A stretch of DNA of 14,838 nt from DASVUC01 sp036387255. GTDB lineage: Bacteria > Planctomycetota > Phycisphaerae > Tepidisphaerales > Tepidisphaeraceae. The position numbers and the translations under genes were made by a program. Under the pieces are notes generated by a model, which made no database searches, had not been told where the DNA came from, and worked only from the letters and a program-made list of their open reading frames with translations. This document shows positions 6,057 through 12,589 of this stretch, one piece after another. Location: positions 1 to 14,838 of the forward strand of contig DASVUC010000181.1 in NCBI GenBank assembly GCA_036387255.1, read 5' to 3'. Every line of letters starts with the position of its first letter. Positions within the stretch are counted from its first letter, which is position 1.

Positions 6057-6851
6057 ATGGGCTTACTCGACGGCAAAAAAGGTCTCGTTCTCAACATCGC
6101 CAACGACCGTTCCATCGCCACCCACATCGCCAACAACGCGATCAAGCAGGGCGCAACGTGCGGCTTTGGGTTTCTGCCCATGGGCGACCTGGAAAAATCG
6201 CAGCGTCGTGTGAAACGGGCGATGGAAGAGAACGGCTTCGCCGACGCTTTCCTCCATCCCTGCGATGTCGGCTCGGATGAATCCATCGAGACCTTCTTCT
6301 CGGCCGCGCGGGACAAGTTGGGAACCATCGACTTCCTGGTCCACTCCCTCGCCTTCGCCAATCGCGATTTCCTGAAGCAGGATTATGGCGTCTTCACAAC
6401 GACGCCTCGCGACGTTTTCAAGCAGGCGCTGGACATCTCCGCCTACTCGCTGATCGCCCTCACGCGCGCCGCGATGCCCATGATGCCCAACGGCGGCTCG
6501 GTTATCGCGCTCACCTACCTCGGCTCAGAGAAGGTTGTCCCCGGTTACAACGTGATGGGCGTCGCCAAGGCAGCGTTGGAATCTACCGCCCGCTACCTCG
6601 CGTTCGATCTGGGCAACAAGAACATCCGCGTCAACACGATCAGCGCCGGCCCGGTGAAGACGCTCTCCGCCATGGCGGTGGGGGGGATCGATGCGATGTT
6701 TGACCACGTCGCCAAGAAGGCGCCGCTGAAGCGCAACATCGATGCCGACGAAGTTGGCAAGACTGCCGTCTACCTCCTGTCCGACCTCTCCTCCGGTGTC
6801 ACCGGCGAGAACATCTACGTCGACTCCGGCTTCAACACCGTCGGCCTCTAG
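6057..6851 (+). CDS. fabI: Enoyl-[acyl-carrier-protein] reductase (NADH), FabI type
   Basis: A 264-residue cytoplasmic reductase of type II fatty-acid synthesis, reducing the trans-2 double bond of enoyl-ACP at the end of each elongation cycle. The N-terminal Rossmann region has MGLLDGKKGLVLNIANDRSI in place of the usual glycine-rich loop. LVHSLAFA (94-101), TYLGSEKVVPGYNVMGVAK (153-171) and SAGPVKTLSA (196-205) are diagnostic for FabI; Tyr154, Tyr164 and Lys171 correspond to the E. coli Tyr146/Tyr156/Lys163 set. The C-terminus GVTGENIYVDSGF is also typical, and the length is normal. The start is set by TAAGGAG (6045-6051), five bases before ATG. It stands alone, with an unrelated regulator downstream. 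The residue matching E. coli Gly93 is Ala99. Confidence 0.93.
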   Translation: MGLLDGKKGLVLNIANDRSIATHIANNAIKQGATCGFGFLPMGDLEKSQRRVKRAMEENGFADAFLHPCDVGSDESIETFFSAARDKLGTIDFLVHSLAFANRDFLKQDYGVFTTTPRDVFKQALDISAYSLIALTRAAMPMMPNGGSVIALTYLGSEKVVPGYNVMGVAKAALESTARYLAFDLGNKNIRVNTISAGPVKTLSAMAVGGIDAMFDHVAKKAPLKRNIDADEVGKTAVYLLSDLSSGVTGENIYVDSGFNTVGL

Positions 6852-6934
6852 ACGCAGGCACGTCCAATAATCCTGCCACTGCATCCACCCTTTGCCCACC
6901 TCGCGAACACGTGCAAGCCCGGCCGCGCCAACAG

Positions 6935-6953
6935 CCGATAAGACTTCTATCGG
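6935..6953 (+). promoter_or_regulatory. Small hairpin overlapping the regulator's ribosome site
   Basis: CCGATA (6935-6940) pairs perfectly with TATCGG (6948-6953) across a seven-base loop. The 3' arm includes the first two bases of the GGAGG ribosome site of the response regulator gene. The stem is only six pairs, so any effect on translation would be modest. Confidence 0.3.
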
Positions 6954-6962
6954 AGGTCCGGC

Positions 6963-7337
6963 ATGATGCGTCTGATCGTGGTTGAAAATGATCCCCTTCT
7001 CAGCCGCGCCATCGTCGCGGTTCTCCGCCGCGACGGCATCGAGGTGCTGAACGTCTCCTCCAACGGCGTCGAAGCCCTCGAAGCGCTGAAGAATGACCTG
7101 AACCCCGACCTGATCCTCACCGACCGCGACATGCCGGGCGGCTCCGGCCTCGACCTGGTCGATCAACTCCGCAAGGCGGGTAATGAAACGCCGGTCGTCA
7201 TGCTCTCTGGCCACTCGGAGCCGGAAGATGTCGCCCTCGCCACCGCGGTAGGGGTCAACCGCTACCTGATCAAGCCCGTCACTGCTGACCTGCTCACCGC
7301 TGCCGTCCGCCAAACCTACTACGCTGCCGCCGCTTAG
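6963..7337 (+). CDS. Single-domain response regulator (CheY-like receiver)
   Basis: A 124-residue stand-alone receiver domain. All key residues are present: the acidic pocket in VENDP (E8, D10), phospho-acceptor Asp54 in LILTDRDMPG, Ser82 in VVMLSG and Lys104 in YLIKP. It has no output domain, so it would act by protein contact or as a phosphorelay step; no histidine kinase is nearby. ATG 6963 has GGAGG (6952-6956) six bases upstream; the next codon is also ATG. A short hairpin covers part of this ribosome site. It is followed by the tRNA-Gly gene, whose promoter starts just after the stop codon. Confidence 0.9.
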   Translation: MMRLIVVENDPLLSRAIVAVLRRDGIEVLNVSSNGVEALEALKNDLNPDLILTDRDMPGGSGLDLVDQLRKAGNETPVVMLSGHSEPEDVALATAVGVNRYLIKPVTADLLTAAVRQTYYAAAA

Positions 7338-7355
7338 ACGCCAGGCACTTGCCCC

Positions 7356-7384
7356 TTGCAACAGCCCAAAACCTTGACTAGTAT
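7356..7384 (+). promoter_or_regulatory. Probable promoter of tRNA-Gly
   Basis: TTGCAA (7356-7361) and TAGTAT (7379-7384) are separated by exactly 17 bases, giving a good sigma-70-type promoter. The predicted start is about six bases before the mature tRNA 5' end. Confidence 0.5.
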
Positions 7385-7396
7385 TTCCCACCTATC

Positions 7397-7468
7397 GCGG
7401 GTGTAGCTCAGTGGTAGAGCGTCACGTTGCCAACGTGAATGTCGAGGGTTCGACCCCCTTCACCCGCT
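7397..7468 (+). tRNA. tRNA-Gly (anticodon GCC)
   Basis: A full 72-base cloverleaf is seen. The acceptor stem is GCGGGTG (7397-7403) with CACCCGC (7461-7467) and discriminator T7468. The D-arm is GCTC/GAGC (7406-7409 and 7417-7420). The anticodon stem is TCACG/CGTGA, with loop TTGCCAA and anticodon GCC at 7429-7431. The T-arm is GAGGG/CCCTT with loop TTCGACC. CCA is not encoded. The 3' half (7422 onward) is also the coding end of the integrase on the opposite strand, marking it as an element attachment site. An intrinsic terminator follows. Confidence 0.97.
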
Positions 7469-7470
7469 TG
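7422..7470. other. Putative attachment site of the integrative element (tRNA 3' half)
   Basis: The tyrosine integrase gene abuts and overlaps the tRNA-Gly 3' half, the usual arrangement when an element recombines into a tRNA gene and restores its 3' end. The core is inferred to lie within the anticodon-to-acceptor part of the tRNA. No second copy of this sequence is seen elsewhere in the window, so core limits and the far end of the element cannot be fixed. Confidence 0.55.
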
Positions 7471-8828
7471 AAAAGCCCGTCCCCGCCGGACGGGTTTTTT
7501 TGTTGCCAATTCCCGCCAGTTGCGAGACTTAGGCTTGGTTTATCAATGAGAGCATGCCCGCCAATGCCCGCCGAACAATCCCCAATTCCGGCCGATGAAC
7601 TACTGACGCTTTCACTGCGCCCAACAATGCTGGGGGCGACGTTGTCGGTACCCGTTACTCGTGCCGTATGCCCGGCTTGTTCCGTTGGAAGGCTCGGCAG
7701 CTTCTCGACCGCACCAGCCAGATCAAAGATCCGGGGATCGGTGTAAACGTTCATCGTGAGTCGCATGTCAGTGTGACGCATGAGCGCCATCGCTACACGG
7801 GGGGCAACGCCGCTCTTGGCGAGTAAGCTGCCGTAGCTATGTCGCAGGGCGTGGAAATCGGCTCGTCGGCCGCGGTCATCGAGATAAGCAATTCCTGCCT
7901 TCTCCAGATAGCTCTTGTGCGTGTCCATGGACGGCACCGATCGGCAGACCCGATCGCCGTCGCCTGCTTCTCCCTGGCACTCGATCAGCAGCTTTCGCAA
8001 GTCCGCCCGCACCGGCAGCACGTCGGCCCGTTTGCCTTTTGTTGTCTCGGCGCGCAACTGGATGAACGGCATCGGAGCCTGCAGCTTCACATCGCCCCAG
8101 CGCAGTTGCCGCAGCTCATCTCGCCGAAGCCCCGTCGCCAGAATGATACGATACGCCAGGGAATGCCGCGGCTTGACCACGTTGAGCAGAGCCACGAGCT
8201 CATCCTCGTTCAACGCACGCCGCTCCCGGCGCAGTTGCCCGACCGTGTCCACCATGGCAACATCCGCGACCGGATTTGTGGGCATCCGCTTCCTGCGGAT
8301 TGCCCAGCGACAGAAGCACCGCAGCGTCTCCAGATAGTGATTTTGCGTGCGCGCTCCCATACGAATGACATTGGTTCCCGGCTTCTTCGCATGGCCCACC
8401 GTAGCCGTAGCGGTTTCACGCCACCGAATGAAGCTGTCCGGATTGATGTCACCCAGCAGTGACCAACCGCACTCGCGCAGCAGGCGATGCATCCGCGACT
8501 CACACAACCCCACGTACACGTCGTCACGCCCAAGCTGACGCAATTCGCCGATCCAGGCTGCAACGTGGTCACCAAGTGATCGTCCGCGGTGGGGCTTATA
8601 GACGTCCACCATGTCCACTTCGCCCCGTGCCTTGGCACGCTCCATCTTCGCGCCCAGCTGCTCTGACGCCGCTTTGTCTGTGAACCCTTTGATCATCTTG
8701 GCTTTGCCGTTCAGGAAGTACTGCACGGTCCAGAACCGAGACTCCACCCACTTCGCCCCCGGCGCGTCTTTGGTGCACTTGCGGCCCTTGGCGTCCACCC
8801 ATCGACCCCTCTTGAAAACGCTTGCCAT
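7422..8828 (-). CDS. int: Tyrosine recombinase/integrase
   Basis: A 468-residue phage-type tyrosine integrase, expected to insert and excise the element at the tRNA-Gly gene. An arm/core-binding region covers about 80-200 (SLGDHVAAWIGELRQLGRDD, NHYLETLRCFCRWAIRRKRM). The catalytic domain is complete: Arg235 in ATGLRRDEL, Lys264 or 266 in TTKGKR, His326 and Arg329 in HALRH, His352 in LMRHTD, and nucleophile Tyr362 in NVYTD. A further 100 low-complexity residues follow, which is longer than usual. The last 16 (ending GVEPSTFTLAT) and the stop are encoded by the antisense of the tRNA, so the frame depends on the attachment-site sequence. ATG 8828 has AAGGA nine bases upstream and lies three bases after the XRE stop, so the two are cotranscribed. 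Confidence 0.93.
   Translation of the reverse strand: MASVFKRGRWVDAKGRKCTKDAPGAKWVESRFWTVQYFLNGKAKMIKGFTDKAASEQLGAKMERAKARGEVDMVDVYKPHRGRSLGDHVAAWIGELRQLGRDDVYVGLCESRMHRLLRECGWSLLGDINPDSFIRWRETATATVGHAKKPGTNVIRMGARTQNHYLETLRCFCRWAIRRKRMPTNPVADVAMVDTVGQLRRERRALNEDELVALLNVVKPRHSLAYRIILATGLRRDELRQLRWGDVKLQAPMPFIQLRAETTKGKRADVLPVRADLRKLLIECQGEAGDGDRVCRSVPSMDTHKSYLEKAGIAYLDDRGRRADFHALRHSYGSLLAKSGVAPRVAMALMRHTDMRLTMNVYTDPRIFDLAGAVEKLPSLPTEQAGHTARVTGTDNVAPSIVGRSESVSSSSAGIGDCSAGIGGHALIDKPSLSLATGGNWQQKNPSGGDGLFKRVKGVEPSTFTLAT
7476..7501 (+). terminator. Intrinsic terminator of tRNA-Gly
   Basis: CCCGTCC (7476-7482) pairs with GGACGGG (7488-7494) around loop CCGCC, followed by seven T (7495-7501). It starts eight bases after the tRNA. 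It lies inside the integrase reading frame on the opposite strand. Confidence 0.85.
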
Positions 8829-8831
8829 GGT

Positions 8832-9047
8832 TCACGGTCCTTTTCGTTGCCGCTTCGCCGGCACCAGTTCCAGATTGAAGTACTCGGCCAGCTTGTCCGC
8901 CGACTCCAGCGACAGCCCCCGCTCGGCACTCATGAAGCGAGATAACGCCGCTTGAGAGATTCCTGTTACTCGAGCAATGCGGTAGCGGCTCTCCCCGCTC
9001 TGCTCGATCCTTTCCCGCAACCGTCCACTGAGGTTCTTTCCCCTCAT
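8832..9047 (-). CDS. XRE/Cro-type HTH regulator
   Basis: A 71-residue DNA-binding protein. Residues about 6-60 form a Cro/C1-type helix-turn-helix: LRERIEQSG, SRYRIARVTGISQAALSRFM, then LSLESADKLAEYFNLEL. A short basic tail (AKRQRKGP) follows. There is no second domain, so it is probably a dimeric repressor or activator of the element's own genes. ATG 9047 has AAGGTG five bases upstream. It precedes the integrase by three bases, implying it controls or is co-expressed with integration. A perfect 10-base palindrome in its own promoter is a likely binding site, suggesting autoregulation (inference). Confidence 0.87.
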   Translation of the reverse strand: MRGKNLSGRLRERIEQSGESRYRIARVTGISQAALSRFMSAERGLSLESADKLAEYFNLELVPAKRQRKGP

Positions 9048-9056
9048 CGCCGCACC

Positions 9057-9083
9057 TTAATAAGCATGCTTCCACTTTGTCAA
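9057..9083 (-). promoter_or_regulatory. Candidate promoter and operator of the XRE-int operon
   Basis: On the minus strand TTGACA (9083-9078), a perfect -35, is followed after 15 bases by TATTAA (9062-9057). Between and touching them lies the perfect palindrome AAGCATGCTT (9062-9071). The spacer is shorter than the usual 17, so the promoter may be weak or need help. The palindrome position would let a bound regulator block RNA polymerase. Confidence 0.4.
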
Positions 9084-9403
9084 GCATCAACCAGTTCTAG
9101 GTAAGCCTGTCGCTCCGCCTCCGGGCGGCTCATACCTCCCTCGTACTGGCAAATGCCCGCTCTCTCGTCGAAGAGATACGCCAGTTCCTCTCGCTCCTCA
9201 GGGTCTTCCACCTTCAGCAGCAGTGCCGCCGCAGCGCTAGTGTAGTCGCCACGCAGCATCGCCAGCAGCTCTGACTTGCGGTGGCGGATCTCCTCGACAG
9301 GAACCGCCACGCCCGCCGGTGCGTCAAAGACGATACCGTTCCCGTCCGGCACCAGCCGAATGCCAGCCGTCTGACACTGGCGGTAGAGGCTAGGGGCGGT
9401 CAT
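9080..9403 (-). CDS. TubC_N-like small protein, element-borne
   Basis: A 107-residue protein. Residues about 3-50 (SLYRQCQTAGIRLVPDGNGI, then APAGVAVPVEEIRHRKSELLAML) follow the pattern of TubC N-terminal docking-like domains, which are also found in small proteins next to replication genes of phages and islands. The C-terminal part (FDERAGICQYEGGMSRPEAE) matches a motif often seen in phage and plasmid replication-associated proteins, whose function is not settled. Its ATG overlaps the ATPase stop as ATGA, so it is translationally coupled to the helicase and may be a replication accessory (inference). The stop overlaps the -35 of the downstream XRE promoter. Confidence 0.75.
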   Translation of the reverse strand: MTAPSLYRQCQTAGIRLVPDGNGIVFDAPAGVAVPVEEIRHRKSELLAMLRGDYTSAAAALLLKVEDPEEREELAYLFDERAGICQYEGGMSRPEAERQAYLELVDA

Positions 9404-10683
9404 TCAACACGCCCCTTCTGGCGTACGTCCTGATTGAAAGCAGTGTCGGCCTCGGCTTGGCGGATGACCCGCATCGCACCGCGGGTCATAATGGGGTTCT
9501 CCGGGTCCGGGAGATGGTCGTCATTCGTGCCACATGAACCGTTCTGGCAGGATTGCGGGTCCTGCTGATTTGTGCCAGAAGAAAAGCTGCTTTCTTCATC
9601 AAATTTCCCAATCGTGCCATTCGTGCCAGAAGTCTTAGTCTCTAGAGCCGCGGCAGCATTGGCGGCATGCTGTTGCACCGCCTCGTCCACCACGTCGGGC
9701 GAGAGGTTGCCCGGCTTGGGCAGGCGCCACACAAAGGCGCCCCCGAATCCATCGCGGTGCCGCTTCACCTTCAGCGTCGTCGCCGCTCGCTGCACCGTCC
9801 GCCATGCGATGCCGGCTGCCTTGGCATCCTCCTGAAGCTGCGAAACCGGATGCTCCTGCAGGTCCGCCAGCTCGAAAGCCAGCCACTCCGTTGCGTCATC
9901 CCGCTCTAACGCTGGCCGACCTCTCCGCTCCCCGCCGTCGCCCCCAATTTCGGCTGCCAGTGCATCATCAGCCGTCATCTGCACCGGCTCCCGTTCCCAC
10001 ACGATCGCTGCTGGCTCGCCGCAGATGGTGAAGGCCAGCCCGTCGCCTTCCGGCGCTAGATTGTTCTTGCCGGGCAGCAGCAGTCGGCGGGCCTTGTTCT
10101 CCGAATCCCTCGTCAGATGCCAGAAAGCGCGGGCAATGCCGGTGAAGGCGCGGGAGCCAAGTACAAGGTCATCAGCGCGACTACCGCCGGCTTTAGGCTT
10201 ATGGGCTACCACCAGCACCGCAGGTCCATACTTCTCGGCCAGCCGCGCCACGGGAGCCAGCACGCTCCGCACTTCGTTATCACGATGAGAATCAGTGTTT
10301 CCGCCGAGAAATGACCCAATTGGATCAACCACAATCAGACGGCAATCAGGAATCTGCTTTAACGCCGTCTCCAGCGCCGCGACGTCCGCCAGCGTGAACA
10401 TGACTTCATGCGCTTTGCCATCGTCGCCGATTCGCCGCACCGCCGGCAGATGATGTACCTTCCTGCAGTCAGCTTGGTGCGCATCCAGGCGCGGGCGGAT
10501 TGTGTCGCCTGGATCATCTTCAGCGGAAACCAGTATTACTGAGCCTTTCGGGCAGTCGCTTCCATCCGGCCACGGTGTTCCAGTAGTCACCCGCGCGGCC
10601 ATGTCAGTCGTCAAGAAGCTCTTACCCTCCCCGGCGTGGCCCGCCAGCAGCGTAAGTCGCCCAGCGCCACCCGCCCCGGCCAC
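9400..10683 (-). CDS. RepA-like AAA ATPase, helicase part of a split primase-helicase
   Basis: A 427-residue frame carrying a RepA/RecA-type hexameric helicase ATPase: Walker A GHAGEGKS (15-22), SAEDDP (53-58), Walker B RLIVVDP (115-121), AHKPK (160-164) and GSRAFTGIARAFWHL (176-190). A probable winged-helix segment follows (AAGIAWRTVQRAATTLKVKR), then a low-complexity linker with repeated Gly-Thr-Asn. It should unwind DNA for replication of the element. The frame opens at GTG 10683, but the family's preceding motif (WLWPGRVALG) is encoded in the primase frame, so this is not a natural start. A -1 shift near 10645 would give the continuous sequence VALGRLTLLAGHAGEGKS. It is probably the C-terminal part of one primase-helicase protein, not an independent gene. 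Its stop overlaps the next ATG (ATGA). Confidence 0.82.
   Translation of the reverse strand: MAGAGGAGRLTLLAGHAGEGKSFLTTDMAARVTTGTPWPDGSDCPKGSVILVSAEDDPGDTIRPRLDAHQADCRKVHHLPAVRRIGDDGKAHEVMFTLADVAALETALKQIPDCRLIVVDPIGSFLGGNTDSHRDNEVRSVLAPVARLAEKYGPAVLVVAHKPKAGGSRADDLVLGSRAFTGIARAFWHLTRDSENKARRLLLPGKNNLAPEGDGLAFTICGEPAAIVWEREPVQMTADDALAAEIGGDGGERRGRPALERDDATEWLAFELADLQEHPVSQLQEDAKAAGIAWRTVQRAATTLKVKRHRDGFGGAFVWRLPKPGNLSPDVVDEAVQQHAANAAAALETKTSGTNGTIGKFDEESSFSSGTNQQDPQSCQNGSCGTNDDHLPDPENPIMTRGAMRVIRQAEADTAFNQDVRQKGRVE
9523..9628. repeat. Four iteron-like copies of TGGCACGAAT
   Basis: On the plus strand ATTCGTGCCA occurs at 9523-9532 and 9619-9628, ATTTGTGCCA at 9568-9577 and AATCGTGCCA at 9610-9619. 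The minus-strand consensus is TGGCACRAWT. All four are in the same frame and encode Gly-Thr-Asn/Ile in the C-terminal linker of the ATPase. They may be only a protein linker repeat, or binding sites within the replication gene. Confidence 0.55.
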
Positions 10684-11519
10684 AGCCAGGATATCTCACT
10701 GGACTCAACGTCCGCCATGCAGGTCAGCACCGGCCCGCCGATCAAGTCTGCCGCGTTTAGGTGAGCCGTCTTTGCCGCCAACGCTTCGACTTCACCGCAG
10801 ATCGCATTGGCGCTAATTCCGGCGCGGGCGTGGATAAACTCCGCTATGTCGCCCTTCGCCGGCAGCCCTGGCAAAGCGATGATTTTTTCGACTGCGGGCG
10901 GCGTCAGCTTCACCAGCAGGCGCGCCACATCCTGCGCATATTTTCGGCCGGACTCATCATGGTCCGGTAGGATGTAAACCTGACGGCCCGCCAGCGGCGT
11001 CCAGTCCGTTTTCTCTGCCGATCCCGCGCCATGCGCCGATGTCGTCGCCACAAGGCCGATATCGCGAGCAGCGTCTGCGGCCTTCTCGCCTTCCGTCACC
11101 CACACCGTACCCGTCGCTGGTAGATCGTTCAGGCGATACAGCGGCAGGGGACCAGACGGGTCTCCGATGCGCCAGCCGTCCTTCGCCTGGTGGATCGGTC
11201 GATACTGTTTCTCGCCGTCCGGCAGCGCGTATCGAATCACGCGAAACACTTCACTGCCGTTAGCATCGCGGTAGACCCACGCGCCAGCAAAGCTCCCGCC
11301 ACTCTGGTGAGCCGCGGCAGCAATTGCGGCGTCGGCATCAGGATAAACATTCCGCTTCTTGGACGGCGCTGCGGCGGGAGCGGGCGGCGGAGAAAAGGTG
11401 CGGTGATGGGATTTTCCGGTAGCCAGTTCCGCTGCCGCTGCTGCTCGCTCGCGACCGCAGCTGGTGGGTCTTCCCGCCATCGCGCCAGCAATGAGCGGCG
11501 GTTCCGTCGGGTGCGACAC
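10611..11519 (-). CDS. TOPRIM primase part of a split primase-helicase
   Basis: A 302-residue frame with a TOPRIM primase domain. WVTEGEKAADA (140-150) carries the conserved Glu143 and ILPDHDESG (183-191) the DxD acidic pair. A partner segment upstream (WVYRDANGSEVFRVIRYALP) is typical of phage and plasmid TOPRIM primases, and GDIAEFI lies near the end. It would make primers for element replication. The first 15-40 residues are antisense-like overlap with the zinc-finger frame and are probably not real; reliable coding starts near 11480. After WLWPGRVALG (278-287) the frame leaves the family pattern and ends 15 residues later, while the ATPase continues in another frame. No good ribosome site precedes any start, as expected for an internal piece of a longer gene. 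Confidence 0.75.
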   Translation of the reverse strand: MSHPTEPPLIAGAMAGRPTSCGRERAAAAAELATGKSHHRTFSPPPAPAAAPSKKRNVYPDADAAIAAAAHQSGGSFAGAWVYRDANGSEVFRVIRYALPDGEKQYRPIHQAKDGWRIGDPSGPLPLYRLNDLPATGTVWVTEGEKAADAARDIGLVATTSAHGAGSAEKTDWTPLAGRQVYILPDHDESGRKYAQDVARLLVKLTPPAVEKIIALPGLPAKGDIAEFIHARAGISANAICGEVEALAAKTAHLNAADLIGGPVLTCMADVESSEISWLWPGRVALGDLRCWRATPGRVRAS

Positions 11520-11592
11520 GGCAGCGATTGGGGCTACTACAGACCGGGCAGGGGCGTTCAGCCGTTGCGGTAGGCCATCGGTTGCTACTCAT
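11338..11592 (-). CDS. Zinc-finger N-terminus of the split primase
   Basis: From ATG 11592 (MSSNRWPTAT) the frame encodes CPVCSSPNRCRV, then TAAHCWRDGGK. This Cys-x2-Cys, Cys, His-Cys pattern (C15, C18, C24, H34, C35) is the zinc-finger found at the N-terminus of bacterial and phage primases, used to recognise the priming site. About residue 45 the frame turns into Ser/Arg-rich sequence and stops at 11338, while the matching primase domain continues in a different frame. A +1 shift in the linker between about 11380 and 11500 would join them. The ATG overlaps the stop of the upstream HTH gene by eight bases, indicating translational coupling and supporting 11592 as the true start of the whole primase-helicase. 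Confidence 0.65.
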   Translation of the reverse strand: MSSNRWPTATAERPCPVCSSPNRCRVAPDGTAAHCWRDGGKTHQLRSRASSSGSGTGYRKIPSPHLFSAARSRRSAVQEAECLS

Positions 11593-11809
11593 GGCTACCC
11601 CCTTGCGCCCGCGTCTCAATCCACGCTTCGACCGTCTCACGCTTCCAGTAACGCACCTTACCGCCCAAAGCGATATCGGGCCGGGGAAACAGACCGGAGG
11701 AAATCCAGCGATCCAACGTCCGCTCGCCCGCAGGTACGAAGTGCTGGCGGATCAGCGACTTGGTGAGGAGTGCGGGTACGGGGGCGGTGGTGGGGGGGCG
11801 CTGATTCAC
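11585..11809 (-). CDS. AlpA/excisionase-type HTH protein
   Basis: A 74-residue protein with a MerR-like winged helix-turn-helix of the AlpA/excisionase class: LLTKSLIRQHFVPAGERTL, DRWISSGLFPRPDIALGGK, then VRYWKRETVEAWIETR. Such proteins regulate prophage or island excision or act as recombination directionality factors. The start is GTG at 11809, overlapping the stop of the preceding HTH gene by four bases; no later start would keep the first helix. Its own stop overlaps the primase start. Being encoded directly between a second HTH gene and the primase, it may control early element genes (inference). Confidence 0.78.
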   Translation of the reverse strand: MNQRPPTTAPVPALLTKSLIRQHFVPAGERTLDRWISSGLFPRPDIALGGKVRYWKRETVEAWIETRAQGGSHE

Positions 11810-12057
11810 TTTGCACCGCCTTTCCCACCCGCCGAGATGGGGGAGGCGTCTTCCTGGCGGCGGATGAACTCAAGAAGCTCCGTCACCGAGTAGGCGACAG
11901 CGCGACCGATCCGAACCGGCTTCAGTTCTCGACGCCGGGTGAGGGACCAGAGGGTTCTTTCTGAGATGGCCAGCGCCTTGGCGGCCTGCTTGGGCCGCAG
12001 GAGCAGTGGCGTGTCAGGGAGCGAGAGGACACGATGGGGTGCAGGTTCTTTCTTCAT
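11806..12057 (-). CDS. Excisionase-family HTH protein
   Basis: An 83-residue protein with an excisionase-type helix-turn-helix: LLLRPKQAAKALAISERTLW, SLTRRRELKPVRIGRAVAYS, VTELLEFIRRQ. The SERTLW and VRIGRAVAYSV motifs are typical of the HTH_17 family of Xis-like proteins, which bend DNA at the attachment site or act as regulators. ATG 12057 has only a weak ribosome site. The GTGA overlap with the following HTH gene shows coupling. Two consecutive HTH_17/AlpA-like genes are common in tRNA-integrated islands, and which one is the excisionase cannot be decided here. A 73-base gap separates it from the unknown gene upstream. Confidence 0.83.
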   Translation of the reverse strand: MKKEPAPHRVLSLPDTPLLLRPKQAAKALAISERTLWSLTRRRELKPVRIGRAVAYSVTELLEFIRRQEDASPISAGGKGGAK

Positions 12058-12130
12058 GCTGCAGGGTTATTCGCAGCAGAGCGAAATCGCGGAAAGGCTT
12101 TGGAAATGGCTAAGTTTCGAGAGGAAGTTG

Positions 12131-12589
12131 TCACAGCGGTGGTGCGCTTTTTGGTGCGCTAATGCCTTTGCGAGCGGCCTTGCGCTGCCGGTGCCTGGAC
12201 TGGAGCCGTCGCAGCGCCTGGCGGAGATATTTAGGGAAGTTTTGGGCGCTCGCCAAGCGGCAGCGGGGCAGCTCTGCTTCGAAGCGGCTGCGGTTCTGAC
12301 GCAGATACGCGTGAATCTCTGCGACGGTTGAACCAGCTGGCACCTGCGCCTCCGCCCACTTGTACAGGTTTACCGCGTCCTGCCATGATTTGCGGAGACG
12401 AATAGGCCCTTCGTACGACGCTACCCCCGCATCTGCCAACGCCGCGGTCATGGTTAATGCCTTGCGGAGCCTTTGCAACTGCGCTTTCGCGTCGTCCAGT
12501 GCGAAGGGATCGCCCTTGCGTGCATGACCCAGTAGCTCCTCTACCCGGTCCACCATCTCAACCACCATCATCCTCGCTTTGCGCGTCAT
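12131..12589 (-). CDS. Unknown basic helical protein of the element
   Basis: A 152-residue protein I do not recognise firmly. The first half is helical with heptad-like leucines (MVDRVEELLGHARKGDPFAL, DDAKAQLQRLRKALTMTAAL). The second half (GSTVAEIHAYLRQN, then FPKYLRQALRRLQSRHRQRK) resembles a helical segment seen in planctomycete mobile-element proteins, where a YLR motif is followed by a basic region. The C-terminus is strongly basic, so nucleic-acid binding is plausible (inference). ATG 12589 overlaps the stop of a possible upstream ORF (ATGA). Internal ATGs at 12571, 12568 and 12556 are alternatives; GCGAGG lies just before 12571. It is on the same strand as the rest of the island and is probably one of its outermost genes. 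Confidence 0.65.
   Translation of the reverse strand: MTRKARMMVVEMVDRVEELLGHARKGDPFALDDAKAQLQRLRKALTMTAALADAGVASYEGPIRLRKSWQDAVNLYKWAEAQVPAGSTVAEIHAYLRQNRSRFEAELPRCRLASAQNFPKYLRQALRRLQSRHRQRKAARKGISAPKSAPPL

Noticed and set aside
6525..7391. 288-codon minus-strand frame opposite fabI and the response regulator
   Set aside because: Spans two genuine genes with complete motifs; antisense shadow.
10640..10650. Programmed -1 frameshift slippery site in the primase-helicase
   Set aside because: No canonical X XXY YYZ heptamer or clear downstream pseudoknot is visible, so an indel is more likely, though recoding is not excluded.
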